A DNA stretch of 64,000 nt from positions 5,245,001 through 5,309,000 of the forward strand of contig NZ_AP017367.1 in assembly GCF_001548395.1 (NCBI RefSeq), written 5' to 3'. Of the stretch, positions 16,117 through 24,111 are shown piece after piece. A program made the position numbers and the translations under genes. The first letter of the stretch is position 1. Every line of letters starts with the position of its first letter. The notes beneath the pieces are model-generated. The model was given only the letters and a program-made list of their open reading frames with translations, searched no databases and was not told where the DNA came from. This DNA is from Leptolyngbya sp. O-77. GTDB taxonomy: Bacteria > Cyanobacteriota > Cyanobacteriia > Elainellales > Elainellaceae.

Positions 16117-16428
16117 ATGTTTAATCGATTTACGGTTGCAGGAGCAGCATTACAGGTTCTCAATGTGGGCGATCGCGGCACGATTGCTCGCTTTACCCAG
16201 ACTGATTCCCAAATTCTTTCTCACCTGCAATCCCTTGGTTTAACTCAAGGAAAAACCATTGCTATTACCCAGCGCTACCCCAACTTCATGATTCGCACCG
16301 AAAACGGACATCTTACCTTGCCGCCTGTGCTAGTGAGCGCGATCTACGTGCGACTGGTCGGCCCCCAATCTGATTGGGAGGAAAGAAACAGCCGCCAAAA
16401 TTTAGACGATAGTGGCTCTACGAATTAG
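16117..16428 (+). CDS. FeoA-domain protein of the nif cluster
   Basis: 103 residues with an SH3-like FeoA domain: LNVGDRGTIARFTQTDSQIL, then LQSLGLTQGKTIAITQRYPN, ending with VSAIYVRLVGP. The start MFNRFTVAGAAL is chosen because the 18 codons before it look non-coding. FeoA proteins interact with the FeoB iron transporter; the nif-linked copy has no partner FeoB here and may tune iron supply or act on its own. The acidic/polar tail (residues about 88-103) is poorly conserved in type. Confidence 0.82.
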   Translation: MFNRFTVAGAALQVLNVGDRGTIARFTQTDSQILSHLQSLGLTQGKTIAITQRYPNFMIRTENGHLTLPPVLVSAIYVRLVGPQSDWEERNSRQNLDDSGSTN

Positions 16429-16481
16429 ACGATGCCCAACCTATCCCCTCTACCTTCTACCTGTTTTCAAGGAGTAAACCC

Positions 16482-17012
16482 GTGGCAGACATTGGACTTT
16501 TCTACGGCAGCACTTCTGGCGTTACAGAAGAAATTGCTGAAAAAATTCGAGATGCAATCGGTGAAGATCGCTGCGATCTCTACAGCATGGAGTCTGACTA
16601 CGACAGCGTAGATGACCTGCTCCAGTATGACTACCTGATCCTCGGCTGCTCCACTTGGGGGGCGGGCGAATTGCAGAACGACTGGCGCGAACCCATATTC
16701 GACATGGAAATGGACAAGCCCGACTTTTCGGGGAAGACCATTGCCCTGTTTGGCCCCGGCGATTGCGAAGGCCACAGCAAGCATTTTGTTGGGGCTTTGG
16801 GCATTCTATACGACCAGTTCAAGGCGCTAGGGGCCACTATCGTCGGGGCGGTTTCTGCGGAAGACTACACCTTTGAAAAGTCCACTGCTATCCGCGACGG
16901 CAAGTTTGTGGGGCTGCCCCTGGATGAGGTAAACGAAAGTGAGAAAACTGACCAGCGCATTGCCAACTGGCTGGAGATTTTGAAGGCAGACTTTCCGGCG
17001 ATCGCCCGCTAA
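16482..17012 (+). CDS. Flavodoxin (long-chain, nif-associated)
   Basis: Probable electron donor to NifH (NifF/IsiB-like). GTG start with AAGGAG about 8 bases upstream; 176 residues. FMN phosphate-binding loop GSTSGVTEEIAEKI at residues 9-22, aromatic FMN-stacking loops around CSTWGAGELQNDW (about 57-69) and GPGDCEGHSKHF (about 88-99), and the inserted strand that defines long-chain flavodoxins. Position inside the nif operon argues for nifF function rather than iron-stress IsiB, but sequence alone does not separate the two. Confidence 0.88.
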   Translation: MADIGLFYGSTSGVTEEIAEKIRDAIGEDRCDLYSMESDYDSVDDLLQYDYLILGCSTWGAGELQNDWREPIFDMEMDKPDFSGKTIALFGPGDCEGHSKHFVGALGILYDQFKALGATIVGAVSAEDYTFEKSTAIRDGKFVGLPLDEVNESEKTDQRIANWLEILKADFPAIAR

Positions 17013-17074
17013 CCCCATCTCCCCTAGCCCACCCGCAGACCCCGACCCAACCCCACCCATCCAAGAGGTTCCCC

Positions 17075-17488
17075 ATGGCCACAGTTACCTTCTACGAAAA
17101 GCCCGGCTGCTTTAACAACGCCCGCCAAAAGCGTTTGTTGGAAGCCGCAGGGCATCGGGTGATCGTCCGCAACCTGCTGACCGAGCCGTGGACCTGCGAT
17201 CGCCTGCGCCCCTTCTTCGCTGGGCTGCCCGTGCCCCAGTGGTTCAACGCCAGCGCCCCGGCGATCGCCTCTGGGGTGGTCGTGCCTGCCCAACTTGATG
17301 CTGACACTGCCCTAGAACTGATGATGCTGAACCCATTGCTGATCCGCCGCCCGCTGCTGGAGGTGGAGGGCGATCGCCGTGCTGGCTTCGACTCCGAGGC
17401 GATCGATCGCTGGATCGGCCTTACCGTTGCCACCCCGACCCCCGATCTCGAAACCTGTCCTCGAACCCTTGCACTTTGGAGGGGCTAG
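17075..17488 (+). CDS. NifO-like ArsC/Spx-family nitrogenase-associated protein
   Basis: 137 residues with a thioredoxin-like ArsC/Spx fold: MATVTFYEKPGCFNNARQKR start with a single Cys12 in the CxxC position (GCFNN), conserved RPFFAGLPVPQWFN and the ArsC-type LNPLLIRRPLLEV segment. This corresponds to the nitrogenase-associated (nitro_assoc, NifO) group, whose role is thought to be in partitioning molybdenum between nitrogenase and other enzymes. AAGAGG lies 8 bases before the ATG. Only one active-site cysteine is present, so a classical arsenate reductase role is unlikely. Confidence 0.78.
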   Translation: MATVTFYEKPGCFNNARQKRLLEAAGHRVIVRNLLTEPWTCDRLRPFFAGLPVPQWFNASAPAIASGVVVPAQLDADTALELMMLNPLLIRRPLLEVEGDRRAGFDSEAIDRWIGLTVATPTPDLETCPRTLALWRG

Positions 17489-17562
17489 CCAGCCTAATCC
17501 CCATGTGTGACTTTCTAAAGCGTTGGCCGATGGGCGATCTGTCCTCAGCCGCGGAGGCAGCA

Positions 17563-18165
17563 ATGAAATTTGAAACCCGGTGGCATCAATACTATCAGGC
17601 AGTGGAAGGGCGGCCTCCCCGGACGACCCTGACCCGAGCGCTGGATTCCATTGCCCAAGACCCCAACCCCCTGCCTCGGTTTGCGGTGGACCTAGGCTGC
17701 GGCGACGGGCGCGACACCGTGGAACTGCTGCGCCGGGGCTGGCGAGTGCTGGCTATCGATGGTGAACCCGAGGCGATCGCCCGCCTACGGCAGCGGGATG
17801 ACTGCGATCGCACCTACCTAGAGACCCGTGTCCAGCGCTTCGAGAACCTCACCCTACCCCCAGCGGTCAGCTTGATCAACGCCAGCTTCTGCCTACCCTT
17901 CTGCCCACCCCAGCACTTTGCCCACCTGTGGGAAGAAATTGTGGTGGCCCTAGCACCCAGCGGGCGCTTCTGCGGACAACTCTTTGGTGACCAGGATTCC
18001 TGGGCGGTCTATGCTGACCTCACCCACCACAGCCGCATCGAGATCAATCAACTGCTAGAACCTTTTGCCGTCGAATGGCTGGAGGAAGAAAACCACCCCG
18101 GCAAAACTGCCTTGGGGGAAGACAAGCACTGGCACATCTTCCACATCGTGGCCCGAAAGCAGTAG
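17563..18165 (+). CDS. Class I SAM-dependent methyltransferase (TehB-like)
   Basis: 200 residues. The start MKFETRWHQYYQAVEG is chosen because GGAGG lies six bases upstream; longer in-frame starts overlap the previous gene. The SAM-binding motif I is AVDLGCGDGRDTVELLRRGW, with acidic motif II AIDGEPEAI and later LINASFCLPFCPP. The C-terminus contains a WLEEENHPGKTALGEDKHWH stretch close to TehB-like (tellurite/thiol) methyltransferases. The substrate is unknown. It closes the plus-strand nif block, 2 bases from the convergent mop gene. Confidence 0.8.
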   Translation: MKFETRWHQYYQAVEGRPPRTTLTRALDSIAQDPNPLPRFAVDLGCGDGRDTVELLRRGWRVLAIDGEPEAIARLRQRDDCDRTYLETRVQRFENLTLPPAVSLINASFCLPFCPPQHFAHLWEEIVVALAPSGRFCGQLFGDQDSWAVYADLTHHSRIEINQLLEPFAVEWLEEENHPGKTALGEDKHWHIFHIVARKQ

Positions 18166-18166
18166 C

Positions 18167-18376
18167 CTAATCCACAGCCACCATCACGTCGGAGGCTTTG
18201 ACCACGGCGTAGGCTTCATCGCCTACCTTCAGCCCCAGGTTCTCAGCCGATGACTTAGTGATGACAGCGGCCACCTCCAGCCCTGGAGCTACTTCGATGA
18301 CAACTGCTGCTGTCACCATGCCAGAAACCACTGATTTTACGGTGCCCTTCATTGCATTCCGAGCGCTGATCTTCAT
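18167..18376 (-). CDS. mop: Mop/molbindin-type molybdate-binding protein
   Basis: 69 residues forming a single Mop (TOBE) domain: MKISARNAMKGTVKSVVSG, VTAAVVIEVAPGLEVAAVIT and SAENLGLKVGDEAYAVVKAS. Molbindins bind molybdate as oligomers and buffer Mo for nitrogenase and molybdenum-cofactor enzymes. The gene is convergent with the methyltransferase gene with almost no gap. The Mo link fits the neighbouring nif genes. Confidence 0.9.
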   Translation of the reverse strand: MKISARNAMKGTVKSVVSGMVTAAVVIEVAPGLEVAAVITKSSAENLGLKVGDEAYAVVKASDVMVAVD

Positions 18377-18689
18377 AACTGTGTGGGCTAATGTTTATAA
18401 CTGAACAGCAAAACTTTAACTACACAATATAACAGATGTCCTTGAACCAAATTTTGAAGTGGTTAAAAATCCTTGGAGAGGTGCTATTTGGTAGTTGCTC
18501 AAATTGTAGGATTTGCAACTAGATTGAGATGGAAAATGTATTGAGTTGAACCAAGATATGGTGTTTCACCAACTTTATCAATAGAAAGCATTGGTAACTA
18601 AAATGCCCGGCTCGATACCCAGCATGGGCTGAGAAATATCAAATCTCCAAAGATCTGCTACATATAAGAAGACGTTAGAGCTAGCCACC
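18377..18689. other. Gene-free AT-rich gap between mop and the transposase remnant
   Basis: Marks the change from the GC-rich nif cluster to the lower-GC sulfide island. Apart from the expected mop promoter (minus strand, TATAAC-like sequences near 18400-18430) I see no clear element. Confidence 0.4.
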
Positions 18690-18837
18690 ATGAGTGGAGT
18701 CCTCAAAATCGATATCGCTGAAACAGCAGAAGAACTAAAAGCCGTCTTGGAACAACAGCAACGGTCATCTCAGCGCCGTAAAGTACAGGTGTTGTGGTGG
18801 TTAAAAACAGGACAAGCGAATCTGTCAAACAGCGCCA
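18690..18837 (+). pseudogene. Transposase N-terminal remnant (IS630-like helix-turn-helix)
   Basis: MSGVLKIDIAETAEELKAVL followed by QQRSSQRRKVQVLWWLKTGQ resembles the first 45 residues of IS630-type transposases of cyanobacteria, then similarity stops. No DDE part and no inverted ends are visible. It lies exactly at the border between the nif cluster and the sulfide island, which fits an old insertion or recombination point. Confidence 0.5.
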
Positions 18838-18879
18838 TCTTTGTACTCTCCGTTAATTGTGCAGGTTCTACTACCGTGT

Positions 18880-18890
18880 GGTAATATAGT
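18880..18890 (+). promoter_or_regulatory. Candidate ArsR operator upstream of the regulator gene
   Basis: GGTAATATAGT, preceded by ACCGTGTGGT (inverted ACC/GGT). The same GGTAATATAG occurs at 21026-21035 and, inverted, at 21098-21106 in the sqr/pdo promoter region, suggesting autoregulation and a shared regulon. Confidence 0.55.
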
Positions 18891-18930
18891 GATAATAAAT
18901 AAGATCCGTCCAAGTTGCGGAATGCCTCCC

Positions 18931-19380
18931 ATGCCTACAAAATCATCCAGAAAGCCTGTTGCGGTTCAAGAAAGAGCGCCAGAACAAGTAGATGCAAGCC
19001 TAGCCCATGCAAACCTAGTCAATGAGTGCGGTATTTCTAAACTCACTCCCCAAGCATTGAGCCTGATGGCAGACTTCTTCAAAGTTTTATCAGAAGTGAG
19101 TCGCCTTCAAATCGTATGTTCTCTGAAAACAGGTGCTAAGAATGTAACAGAGATTATCGAAGAAACCGGCTTGGGACAGGCGAATGTTTCTAAGCATCTT
19201 AAAATGCTGACTCAAGCTGGGGTGGTTGCTCGCGAACAGCGTGGAGTCTGTGTTTACTATCGCATTGCCAATCCATTTCTGTTTGAACTGTGCGATTTGG
19301 TTTGTGATGCGTTGACGATGCAAGTTGAACAGCAGAGTCAACAGCTTCAGCAATTATCACAGCTAAGACAGAGCCGCTAG
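18931..19380 (+). CDS. ArsR-family transcriptional regulator, probably sulfide/persulfide responsive
   Basis: 149 residues; the start could also be the ATG at 18922. The winged helix-turn-helix is clear: FKVLSEVSRLQIVCSLKTGA, TEIIEETGLGQANVSKHLKM (recognition helix) and GVVAREQRGVCVYYRIANPF (wing). Cysteines lie in the VCSLKTG helix and in the C-terminal LCDLVCDAL helix, an arrangement like the two persulfide-sensing cysteines of SqrR/BigR-type repressors; equivalence is inference. It is adjacent to and divergent from sqr's operon end, with shared GGTAATATAG sites. A Gln-rich tail ends the protein. Confidence 0.85.
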   Translation: MPTKSSRKPVAVQERAPEQVDASLAHANLVNECGISKLTPQALSLMADFFKVLSEVSRLQIVCSLKTGAKNVTEIIEETGLGQANVSKHLKMLTQAGVVAREQRGVCVYYRIANPFLFELCDLVCDALTMQVEQQSQQLQQLSQLRQSR

Positions 19381-19670
19381 CGTTTGCTGAGATCATCAAA
19401 TGCAATTCCGACAACTTGCTCGAGACGAGTCGTTTGACAGACGACTCGCCTCGTTTTTGCATCTAGGGCGATGATTTCTAGCGCTTGGTTTCCGTAATCG
19501 CACAGAAGCTTGGCATCTGAACCAGTGTAGTAGACGCGATCGCCAACCTTAAAACACAGGGAACTGCCCGAGCATTGAGGGGATGGGCAGCGACCATCCC
19601 CTCCGCAATCTCGTTTAGTGCCGGAGCAGTCGGTTGATGGGCTTGAAAATATCCGCTTCAAATCCTTCAC
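19377..19670 (-). CDS. Small hypothetical protein with SH3-like core, overlapping the sqr 3' end
   Basis: 97 residues if the ATG inside sqr is used. The credible part is C-terminal: FKVGDRVYYTGSDAKLLCDY and EIIALDAKTRRVVCQTTRLE resemble small SH3-like (KOW/Hypervirulence-associated type) barrels. The first 40 residues overlap sqr in another frame and read through a perfect hairpin, so the real start is uncertain; no better ATG, GTG or TTG is seen. It overlaps the end of arsR by 4 bases on the opposite strand. Function unknown. Confidence 0.5.
   Translation of the reverse strand: MKDLKRIFSSPSTDCSGTKRDCGGDGRCPSPQCSGSSLCFKVGDRVYYTGSDAKLLCDYGNQALEIIALDAKTRRVVCQTTRLEQVVGIAFDDLSKR
19577..19603 (-). 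terminator. Hairpin after sqr, possible terminator or attenuator
   Basis: Perfect 10-bp arms GAGGGGATGG / CCATCCCCTC with a 7-base loop, 12 bases past the sqr stop. No long T-run follows, so it may act as an mRNA end-stabiliser rather than an intrinsic terminator. Confidence 0.5.
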
Positions 19671-20943
19671 CCCTTAGCATTCGATTCCAGTACAACCAGG
19701 GCAACACATGGGTCTTTGCCAAATACATTGAGTAGCGCTCTTGGGTGGGATCGAGCGGAAACGAGGGAGCCAGCTTTCCACCATAGGCAAACTCTGCCAT
19801 GATGGTTGAGTTGTAGCCTGTGATGAGGGGACAGCAGGTATAGCCGTCATATTCTTCGGTTATCGGCTGCGATTGAATCAAAGACAGCAAGTTCTGAACG
19901 AGAATCGGCGCTTGCTTACGGGCGGCTGCGGCCGTCTTAGAGGTCGGCAAAGAAGACGCATCGCCGAGTGAAAACACGTTGGCGTAGCGAGTGTGTTGCA
20001 GCGTTGCCTGATCAACATCCACCCAGCCACCGGCTCCAGCCAGCGGGCTTTGCTTGATAAAATCAGGGGCACTCATGGGGGGAGCCACATGGATCATGTC
20101 GTAGTGAATGCTGACTTCCTCGGTGCCGTTATCGGTGGTGACATCAAAAATTGCTTCTTGTGTGTCTGCCTTGATTTCCTTGAGGTTGTGCTTGAACTTG
20201 GTAACAATGCCGCGTCGCGCCACTACTTTATCCAGAGCGGCTGCATATTCTGGTACGGCAAACATAGAGGCCCCAGCGGTGCAGAACATCACCGTGGTGT
20301 TCACTCCGACACCGCTCTTGTGCTTGAAGGTGTCATCGGCCATATACATCACTTTCTGAGGCGCACCGCCACACTTGATTGGCGTGGCGGGATAGGTAAA
20401 GAGGGCGTTCCCGCCTTTGAAGTTTTGGATAGTTTCCCAGGTGTAGGGGGCGTAATCTTTGGAGTAGTTACTGGTGACTCCGCCTTTACCCAGGGCTTCT
20501 TTTAAGCCTTTGATTAGATGCCAGTCAATTTGAATGCCGGGGCATAGTACCAAGTACTCATACTCAATGGCTTGGCCGGCTTCGGTGATGACCGTGTTGC
20601 GATCGGGGTCTAGTTTTGCGACTCGCGCTTGAATCCAGTTTGCCCCTTTGGGAATGACATCTTTTTCATCTCGAATGAATTTCTCAATCGGAGCCACGCC
20701 GCCGCCTACCAGCGTCCAGCCAGGTTGGTAGTAGTGTTTGTCGGACGGTTCGATGATGGCAATATCTAGGGCGCGGTTTCGCCTCAGCAGTTGGGCCGCA
20801 ACCGTGATTCCGGCGGCTCCTCCCCCCACAATCACAATTTGGTGGTGCTTCACGGGCGGGGCGATCGCCTCGGCGGTCGAGAGATTTTGACGAAGCTGTT
20901 CAGCAGGGTGGGTGGGTTGGGTTTGCTGTGCAGTCGGTGACAC
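19615..20943 (-). CDS. sqr: Type II sulfide:quinone oxidoreductase
   Basis: FAD enzyme that oxidises sulfide to polysulfide/sulfane sulfur and reduces quinone at the cytoplasmic side of the membrane. 442 residues with a 33-residue N-terminal lead, FAD-binding QIVIVGGGAAGIT (about 36-48), Cys134 (LVLCPGIQID) and Cys191 (ATPIKCGGAP), FSLGDASSLPTSKTAAAARK near the second FAD contact, and a C-terminal amphipathic end PWLYWNRMLRGEG. The two-cysteine pattern with this length matches the type II (SqrB) group known in Synechocystis. Transcribed divergently from pdo and probably controlled by the ArsR protein. Confidence 0.92.
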   Translation of the reverse strand: MSPTAQQTQPTHPAEQLRQNLSTAEAIAPPVKHHQIVIVGGGAAGITVAAQLLRRNRALDIAIIEPSDKHYYQPGWTLVGGGVAPIEKFIRDEKDVIPKGANWIQARVAKLDPDRNTVITEAGQAIEYEYLVLCPGIQIDWHLIKGLKEALGKGGVTSNYSKDYAPYTWETIQNFKGGNALFTYPATPIKCGGAPQKVMYMADDTFKHKSGVGVNTTVMFCTAGASMFAVPEYAAALDKVVARRGIVTKFKHNLKEIKADTQEAIFDVTTDNGTEEVSIHYDMIHVAPPMSAPDFIKQSPLAGAGGWVDVDQATLQHTRYANVFSLGDASSLPTSKTAAAARKQAPILVQNLLSLIQSQPITEEYDGYTCCPLITGYNSTIMAEFAYGGKLAPSFPLDPTQERYSMYLAKTHVLPWLYWNRMLRGEGFEADIFKPINRLLRH

Positions 20944-21025
20944 GGTAGTTCCTCAAATGTAACGAAAGGTGTAGAAAATGAGTCGATGACGTAAGATATT
21001 TACTATGTGTACCATACTGCCAGTT

Positions 21026-21117
21026 GGTAATATAGTTGTCTCTTCTGAATAAAATCTTAAATCCATTTCAGCGGCTTGACGAAAATCAATTCTTAAACTA
21101 TATTACTATATAGTAAT
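21026..21117. promoter_or_regulatory. sqr/pdo divergent promoter with operator-like palindromes
   Basis: GGTAATATAG at 21026-21035 (preceded by TACCA, giving an inverted TACCA/TGGTA pair) and the perfect 16-bp palindrome ATTACTATATAGTAAT at 21102-21117, which includes an inverted GTAATATAG. The motif also precedes arsR. This is the most likely binding region of the ArsR-family regulator. Confidence 0.6.
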
Positions 21118-21286
21118 TAAATTGAAAACCGGAATCCCTAAGTCAACGCTACGGGGCGATCGCAGTCATAGTTGCTGGCTATCTCACGTTTTTCTCAATC
21201 CTGGTTGTTGTCGCCATTCTGTTTGTAGCGGGCGACCTCTAGAACACAACCCTTCTGCACAACACCGTCTCACGAGGCAACGAACG

Positions 21287-21985
21287 ATGCTATTTCGACA
21301 ACTTTTTGATCAAGACACCTGGACTTACACCTATTTGATTGCTGACCCCAAGACCAAGGAAGCAGTTTTGGTGGACTCCGTGATTGAACAGGTCGAGCGC
21401 GATTACAAGCTGGTTAACGAATTGGGATTGACCTTGAAATACTGCCTAGAAACCCACGTCCATGCTGACCACATCACGGGGGCTGGCAAACTTCGGGAGC
21501 TAACGGGCTGTGAAACGATTGTTCCGGAAAAGGCGCAGGTTGCTTGTGCCAACCGCCACATCCGGCATGGGGAAGTCTTGAAGGTCGGAGAAGTTGAAAT
21601 TCGGGCGATCGCCACTCCAGGACATACCGATAGCCACATGGCGTATCTGGTGAATGGCGACCGAGTGCTAACGGGCGATGCATTGTTTATTCGGGGCTGC
21701 GGACGGACTGATTTCCAAAGCGGCGATGCAGGGACACTGTATGACTCCGTAACAGAGAACCTGTTTACGCTGCCAGATGGTACGCTCGTGTACCCTGCCC
21801 ACGACTATCGCGGTCACAGCGTCTCCACGATCGCTGAAGAAGAACAGTGGAACCCGCGCTTTGCTGGGCGAACCCGCGATCAGTTCATAGAGTTTATGAA
21901 CGGGCTGAATCTGCCTGATCCAAAGAAAATCATGGAAGCCGTTCCCGCAAATGAGCAGTGTGGCAATGTACTTGTAACCAGCTAG
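21287..21985 (+). CDS. Persulfide dioxygenase (ETHE1-like, MBL fold)
   Basis: Oxidises glutathione persulfide to sulfite, downstream of SQR. The start MLFRQLFDQDTWTYTY is the family N-terminus; codons before it (from 21122) look non-coding. 232 residues. Metal ligands: H57-V-H59-A-D-H62 (THVHADHITGAGK), H113 (TPGHTDSH) and Asp131 (LTGDALFIRGCGRTDFQ), and a C-terminal PAHDYRGH. Only the mononuclear-iron ETHE1 pattern is needed. A truncated paralogue lies at 26888-27436. Confidence 0.92.
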   Translation: MLFRQLFDQDTWTYTYLIADPKTKEAVLVDSVIEQVERDYKLVNELGLTLKYCLETHVHADHITGAGKLRELTGCETIVPEKAQVACANRHIRHGEVLKVGEVEIRAIATPGHTDSHMAYLVNGDRVLTGDALFIRGCGRTDFQSGDAGTLYDSVTENLFTLPDGTLVYPAHDYRGHSVSTIAEEEQWNPRFAGRTRDQFIEFMNGLNLPDPKKIMEAVPANEQCGNVLVTS

Positions 21986-22042
21986 AAGACCCAGTTTGGC
22001 AGGGTAGGAGGATGGCTTAAACACAGAAATGGGAATGCAGAA

Positions 22043-22531
22043 ATGAACGAAACGCAGCTAGTTGGCATCCACCGGATAGACGCAGACGTTTCTGTGGCCG
22101 GAGAGCTTAGCCCAGAGCAATTGCAGCAAGCATCTCAACAGGGCTTCAAATCAGTGATCAATCTGAGGATGCCGAAGGAGAAGGGATTTCTGCCCGATGA
22201 GCCGCAGATTGTGGAATCGTTGAGAATGCAGTATGCCCATGTTCCTGTAAATCCCTCTAGTCTGAGCGGTGAGGTTATCGCTCAGGTGTGTGAGCACGTT
22301 GATCAGCTCCCAAAGCCAGTTTTGATGCACTGCTCACTAGGGCTGCGATCGGCTGGGATTGCGCTGTTGCGGTCTGGCATTGAGCGGGGCATGACCGTCG
22401 AAGAATTTCTCCACCGAACAACGGCGATGGGCTTGGACTTTAACAGTCGCCCGGGTGTCAAGCGATTTTTTGTAGACTACATCACTCAACATTTGGAACA
22501 GTTAGGAGAACACGATGACGAGCTTGAATAA
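22043..22531 (+). CDS. Blh phosphatase-like domain protein (DUF442 type sulfurtransferase)
   Basis: 162 residues of the beta-lactamase-hydrolase-like phosphatase domain family: VINLRMPKEKGFLPDE, and the CX5R loop at Cys97-Arg102 (HCSLGLRSAGIALL) of the cysteine-phosphatase/rhodanese-like fold. In many bacteria this domain is fused to the ETHE1-like dioxygenase (Blh); here the two halves are separate adjacent genes. Probable role: sulfane-sulfur transfer. It overlaps the following rhodanese gene by 17 bases. Confidence 0.82.
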   Translation: MNETQLVGIHRIDADVSVAGELSPEQLQQASQQGFKSVINLRMPKEKGFLPDEPQIVESLRMQYAHVPVNPSSLSGEVIAQVCEHVDQLPKPVLMHCSLGLRSAGIALLRSGIERGMTVEEFLHRTTAMGLDFNSRPGVKRFFVDYITQHLEQLGEHDDELE

Positions 22532-23102
22532 TATCCATCTCAACACTTTATCAAGGCAAAACGTGCATGATCGCTTGAAGACGATCGATCCTGCTTCTCT
22601 GAAGGTGCTTTTAGATCAGCAAGCCGTCACGTTAGTTGATGTTCGCGAACCCTCTGAACATGCGGGCGAAAAAATCCCTAGCTCAATCCTAGTGCCGTTG
22701 TCCAAATTCGATCCGAATCGCATTCCGTTTGGTGGCAACAAAGATGGCAACAAAACTGTGGTGTTGTATTGCCGAACAGGCAATCGATCGGCTCAGGCAG
22801 CACAGAAATTATTCGCAGCAGGAATCGATGAAGTGACCCATTTGGAAGGCGGATTATCGGCTTGGGTGCAGGCTGGGTTTCCAACTGAGGTAAACAGACG
22901 TGCCCCCATTAGCCTGATGCGCCAGGTGCAGATTGTCGCAGGTTCGCTGGTTGTAACTGGCACTTTACTGGGTGCGTTTGTCTCTCCCTGGTTTTTGCTC
23001 CTCAGCGGTTTTGTGGGTGCTGGTCTGGTGTTTGCTGGGATTACGAATACCTGTGCATTAGGAATGCTGCTGGCTAAACTGCCTTACAACCAGCGCGTTT
23101 GA
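22515..23102 (+). CDS. Membrane-anchored rhodanese (DUF2892 C-terminus)
   Basis: 195 residues. The N-terminal rhodanese domain contains VDVREPSEHAGEKI (about 41-54) and active Cys86 in YCRTGNRSAQAA. The C-terminal part (about 130-190) has two hydrophobic helices, IVAGSLVVTGTLLGAFVS and FLLLSGFVGAGLVFAGI, then CALGMLLAKLPYN, the DUF2892/YgaP-type anchor. It moves sulfane sulfur at the cytoplasmic membrane face, next to SQR. Starts inside the previous gene; translational coupling likely. An intrinsic terminator follows. Confidence 0.88.
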   Translation: MTSLNNIHLNTLSRQNVHDRLKTIDPASLKVLLDQQAVTLVDVREPSEHAGEKIPSSILVPLSKFDPNRIPFGGNKDGNKTVVLYCRTGNRSAQAAQKLFAAGIDEVTHLEGGLSAWVQAGFPTEVNRRAPISLMRQVQIVAGSLVVTGTLLGAFVSPWFLLLSGFVGAGLVFAGITNTCALGMLLAKLPYNQRV

Positions 23103-23114
23103 GTTTAAGGTTTT

Positions 23115-23143
23115 AGGGCGCTCATCGAGCGTCCTAATTTTTT
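23115..23143 (+). terminator. Intrinsic terminator after the rhodanese gene
   Basis: Stem AGGGCGCTC / GAGCGTCCT with loop ATC (23115-23135) followed by AATTTTTT. It closes the pdo-blh-rhodanese transcription unit. Confidence 0.85.
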
Positions 23144-23212
23144 GGAGTGGTGATTGCAACAGATCTTCTAGGACTGGGCGATCGCCCAGTTTTGCATGGC
23201 TTAGCAAACAAA

Positions 23213-23260
23213 TCTAGAACCATACATCTCTAGAACCATACATCTCTAGGACGATACATC
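23213..23260. repeat. Tandem repeat 3 x 16 bp abutting tauE
   Basis: Two exact units TCTAGAACCATACATC and one variant TCTAGGACGATACATC, the last ending one base before the ATG at 23262. It replaces the Shine-Dalgarno region. Confidence 0.9.
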
Positions 23261-23261
23261 A

Positions 23262-24041
23262 ATGTTAATCACTGTTATTGGGCATTTGCTGGCAATTTGT
23301 ATTGGCATTAGCCTGGGGTTGATTGGTGGGGGTGGGTCGATCTTGGCGGCTCCTGTGCTGATCTATGTCATGTCCGTCCCTGCAAAATCTGCCTTTGCCA
23401 TGACTTTGGTCATTGTGGGAGTTGCGAGCTTGATCGGTGCGATTCCTCACTGGCGGCAAGGCAATGTCAATCCTAAAATTATCGCGCTGTTTGCGCCTGC
23501 TTCCATGCTAGGGGCTTATCTAGGAGCGAGGATAGCCTCGTTGCCATTTATTAACCCTACAATTCAGCTTGTGACCTTTGGAGTCATGATGCTGATTGCC
23601 TCAATCACCATGATTCGCAAAGGAGCCAGCAAATCAGAAAACCCGCTCGATAAGGCCGATCATTCTGATCACCACACAGTCATTCCTAAGTGGTTGGCAA
23701 TTGCTCTGGAAGGTCTTGCCGTTGGCACCCTCACAGGCTTCATCGGTATTGGGGGTGGGTTTCTGGTGATTCCGGCCTTGGTGCTGCTAGGAAAAACCCC
23801 CATGAAAGAAGCTGTGGGAACGTCCCTAATTATCCTGGCGCTAAAATCCGTTACTGGGTTTGCCGGATACTTTGGTCACGTTCCGATTGATTGGAACTTG
23901 CTTTTGTCTTTTACAATCGCCTCTAGCGCTGGAATTCTTTTAGGATCTTACTTAAATCAATTCGTCAGCGCCAAGCAGCTTGAAAAAGGGTTCGGTTACT
24001 TCGTGTTAGCGGTCGCCGTTTTTGTTCTCATCAAGCGATGA
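23262..24041 (+). CDS. TauE/SafE-family sulfite/anion exporter
   Basis: 259 residues, about eight hydrophobic segments, in two related halves each beginning with a glycine-rich signature: ISLGLIGGGGSILAAPVLIY (about 17-36) and LTGFIGIGGGFLVIPALVLL (about 155-174). The central hydrophilic loop has HSDHH. The family exports sulfite or related C2 sulfonate products; next to persulfide dioxygenase, which makes sulfite, sulfite export is the likely task. Inner-membrane location. Confidence 0.85.
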   Translation: MLITVIGHLLAICIGISLGLIGGGGSILAAPVLIYVMSVPAKSAFAMTLVIVGVASLIGAIPHWRQGNVNPKIIALFAPASMLGAYLGARIASLPFINPTIQLVTFGVMMLIASITMIRKGASKSENPLDKADHSDHHTVIPKWLAIALEGLAVGTLTGFIGIGGGFLVIPALVLLGKTPMKEAVGTSLIILALKSVTGFAGYFGHVPIDWNLLLSFTIASSAGILLGSYLNQFVSAKQLEKGFGYFVLAVAVFVLIKR

Positions 24042-24111
24042 GAATTGTCCCTTGCCTGTTCGTTCCGATCCGTTCTAAACCTTTGTCTAAACCCTTGTCA
24101 ATGAGGCAACT

